A stretch of 8,521 nt of DNA from Betaproteobacteria bacterium (GTDB lineage: Bacteria; Pseudomonadota; Gammaproteobacteria; Burkholderiales; Burkholderiaceae): contig JAATGO010000163.1 in the NCBI GenBank assembly GCA_015654605.1, positions 1-8,521 on the forward strand, written 5' to 3'. The translations under genes and the position numbers were made by a program. Position 1 is the first letter of the stretch; each line of letters begins with the position of its first letter. This document shows positions 7,204 through 8,521 of this stretch, piece by piece. The notes under the pieces were generated by a model. It searched no databases and was not told the origin of the DNA. It saw only the letters and a list, made by a program, of their open reading frames with translations.

Positions 7204-7295
7204 TTTCAGTTTTCAGTTTTAACCCAGTTCTTCTATCGATATTTCTTCATATCGCGGACCGGTGAAGTATGGTTTATTGCTAATTTTCAGTTTTT
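7204..7295. repeat. Repeated TTTCAGTTTT words in the rpoA–rplQ spacer
   Basis: TTTCAGTTTT occurs at 7204–7213, again overlapping at 7211–7220 (a 7-base period), and again at 7285–7294; a near copy lies at the rplQ terminator (6710–6719). On the transcript these read as AAAACTGAAA just ahead of the rplQ ribosome binding site. This may be only an A-rich translational enhancer-like leader. Confidence 0.4.
7237..7254. repeat. Small perfect hairpin in the rpoA–rplQ spacer
   Basis: CGATAT (7237–7242) and ATATCG (7249–7254) form a 6-bp perfect stem with a 6-nt loop, 43 nt before the rplQ start. There is no T run, so it is not a terminator. It may be an RNA stability or processing element. Confidence 0.4.
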
Positions 7296-7368
7296 GTTGA
7301 CTACCAGTTTGATACCTAAAATACTCACTACATTACAACTTCACTGTATACCAATCATAGGCACTGCA

Positions 7369-7401
7369 CGACGCAGGTGATCTTGATGATCATCTACGTC
7401 G
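7369..7401 (-). promoter_or_regulatory. Long intercistronic hairpin just after the rpoA stop codon
   Basis: Plus-strand 7369–7382 and 7388–7401 are inverted copies giving a 14-position stem with one mismatch and one non-Watson–Crick position (G·T as read on the plus strand, A·C in the transcript), and a 5-nt loop. It starts 6 nt after the rpoA stop codon. No T run follows on the minus strand, so it is more likely a stabilising or processing hairpin, or an attenuator needing a factor, than an intrinsic terminator. Confidence 0.6.
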
Positions 7402-7407
7402 ATAAGT

Positions 7408-8385
7408 TTATTTCTCCAGACCGACAGGCGGCCAGCTTTCAAGCTTCATTCCCAAAGTCAACCCACGGGAAGCCAAAACTTCCTTGATTTCATTGAGAGA
7501 TTTACGTCCCAGATTCGGTGTCTTTAACAATTCATTTTCACTACGTTGGATCAGATCTCCAATGTAATAAATATTTTCTGCTTTCAGGCAGTTGGCTGAA
7601 CGAACTGTCAATTCCAGATCATCCACTGGGCGTAACAGAATCGGATCGACCTGTGGTACACGTGTTTGAGTTTCAGTTGTTGCTTCTGTTCCTTCCAAAG
7701 CTGCAAACACATTCAATTGATCAACCAATACCCGTGCTGATTGACGAATCGCTTCTTCTGGAGTCAGAACACCATTAGTTTCGATATTGATCACCAGCTT
7801 ATCAAGGTCAGTACGTTGTTCAACGCGTGCTGACTCCACAGCGTAGGATACGCGACGCACTGGAGAAAACGATGCATCCAGAATAATTCTACCAATAGTT
7901 TTATTGGCATCTTCGCTTAAGCGACGAACATTACCTGGCACATATCCACGGCCTTTTTCGACCTTGATCTGCATATCCAATTTGCCACCTGCGGTCAAAT
8001 TAGCAATAACATGATCTGGATTAATCAATTCAACATCATGCGGCAGCTCAATATCCGACGCCAACACAACGCCTTCACCTTCTTTTTTCAAAGTCAACGT
8101 GACTTCATCACGATTATGCAGTTTAAACACGACACCCTTGAGATTCAACAGGATATCGACAACGTCTTCTTGCACGCCATCCAGTGATGAATATTCGTGT
8201 ACAACGCCAGCGATGGTCACTTCAGTTGGAGCATAACCAGTCATTGACGACAGCAGCACTCGACGCAACGCATTACCTAAGGTGTGGCCGTAGCCACGTT
8301 CAAACGGCTCCATCACAACTTTAGCGTGACCGGCTCCCAGTGGTTCTACCTCTATGATACGTGGCTTTAACAAACTATTTTGCAT
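7408..8385 (-). CDS. rpoA: DNA-directed RNA polymerase subunit alpha
   Basis: Alpha dimerises to seed assembly of RNA polymerase and contacts UP elements and activators through its C-terminal domain. The 325 residues are the normal length. The N-terminal domain (~1–235) shows [20 protein letters not shown] at 27–46, the assembly region, and [20 protein letters not shown] short linker (~236–248) is followed by the C-terminal domain, with [20 protein letters not shown] at 251–270 and [20 protein letters not shown] at 291–310. Arg262 matches the DNA-contacting Arg265 of E. coli. The start at 8385 has AAGGA 6 nt upstream. The sequence is close to what I recall for Oxalobacteraceae alpha subunits. 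A terminator-like hairpin lies between rpsD and this gene, so it may partly depend on read-through or its own promoter. Confidence 0.98.
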   Translation of the reverse strand: MQNSLLKPRIIEVEPLGAGHAKVVMEPFERGYGHTLGNALRRVLLSSMTGYAPTEVTIAGVVHEYSSLDGVQEDVVDILLNLKGVVFKLHNRDEVTLTLKKEGEGVVLASDIELPHDVELINPDHVIANLTAGGKLDMQIKVEKGRGYVPGNVRRLSEDANKTIGRIILDASFSPVRRVSYAVESARVEQRTDLDKLVINIETNGVLTPEEAIRQSARVLVDQLNVFAALEGTEATTETQTRVPQVDPILLRPVDDLELTVRSANCLKAENIYYIGDLIQRSENELLKTPNLGRKSLNEIKEVLASRGLTLGMKLESWPPVGLEK

Positions 8386-8443
8386 GAAATGTCCTTTTCA
8401 ATACCCTCGGCTCGTTACACCGATAAGGCTGATGGCATGTCGG

Positions 8444-8466
8444 AAAAACCGCCGGGCAACCGGCGG
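8444..8466 (-). terminator. Terminator-like hairpin between rpsD and rpoA
   Basis: CCGCCGG (8449–8455) and CCGGCGG (8460–8466) form a 7-bp all-GC stem with a 4-nt loop, followed on the minus strand by five T. It sits 18 nt after the rpsD stop. Such a strong stem inside an operon usually means partial termination (attenuation) or a promoter for the next gene downstream of it; I could not identify a promoter in the 58 nt that remain. Confidence 0.7.
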
Positions 8467-8484
8467 GCATAAAACTACTACAAA

Positions 8485-8521
8485 TTAACGAGAATACAAT
8501 TCAACAATCAGTGATTCATTA
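8485..8521 (-). CDS. rpsD: 30S ribosomal protein S4, C-terminal end only
   Basis: Twelve codons including the stop are visible, reading NESLIVELYSR-stop, the characteristic S4 C-terminus ending in ELYSR/ELYSK. The base at 8521 belongs to the preceding codon. The position before rpoA agrees with the alpha operon order. S4 nucleates 30S assembly and in many bacteria represses its own operon's translation; nothing visible here tests that. Confidence 0.93.
   Translation of the reverse strand, partial: NESLIVELYSR

Noticed and set aside
1..8521. Mobile element, phage, CRISPR or defence system
   Set aside because: No transposase, integrase, terminal repeats, direct-repeat/spacer array or defence-protein motif was seen on either strand.

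Overview
This window looks like chromosomal DNA from a betaproteobacterium, most likely Burkholderiales and close to Oxalobacteraceae. The evidence is the order rpsD–rpoA–rplQ–cutA–dsbD and alpha-subunit and L17 sequences of the kind I know from that family. The placement rests on remembered protein resemblance, and species cannot be named. Base composition looks moderate, not GC-rich.

Right part (about 4170–8521, all minus strand, transcribed right to left). The last codons of rpsD enter at the right edge. They are followed by a GC-rich hairpin with a T run, then rpoA, a long 213-base spacer with two hairpins, rplQ, and a clear intrinsic terminator. A 501-base stretch without a convincing gene follows, holding small repeats and nested inverted repeats. 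After it come cutA and dsbD, which are packed end to end and probably translationally coupled. This is housekeeping: transcription and translation machinery, a small CutA trimer protein, and the inner-membrane electron carrier DsbD.

Left part (1–4145) is accessory metabolism. A LysR-type regulator on the plus strand (3201–4145) is divergent from a minus-strand run: an iron-dependent alcohol dehydrogenase, an aldehyde dehydrogenase of the alpha-ketoglutarate-semialdehyde (2,5-dioxovalerate) type, and a periplasmic substrate-binding protein of the branched-chain amino acid ABC type that runs off the left edge. The layout suggests a regulated catabolic unit: a periplasmic binding protein captures a small carboxylate or amino-acid-like compound, and the two dehydrogenases handle alcohol/aldehyde steps. 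The substrate is unknown.

The most notable observation is that the aldehyde dehydrogenase is gutted. Its first ~200 residues join in frame to the family's last ~65 residues, so about half of the protein is missing, including the segment that should hold the catalytic Cys and Glu. I saw no phage, transposon, CRISPR array, tRNA or rRNA, and no evidence of a wholly new system.
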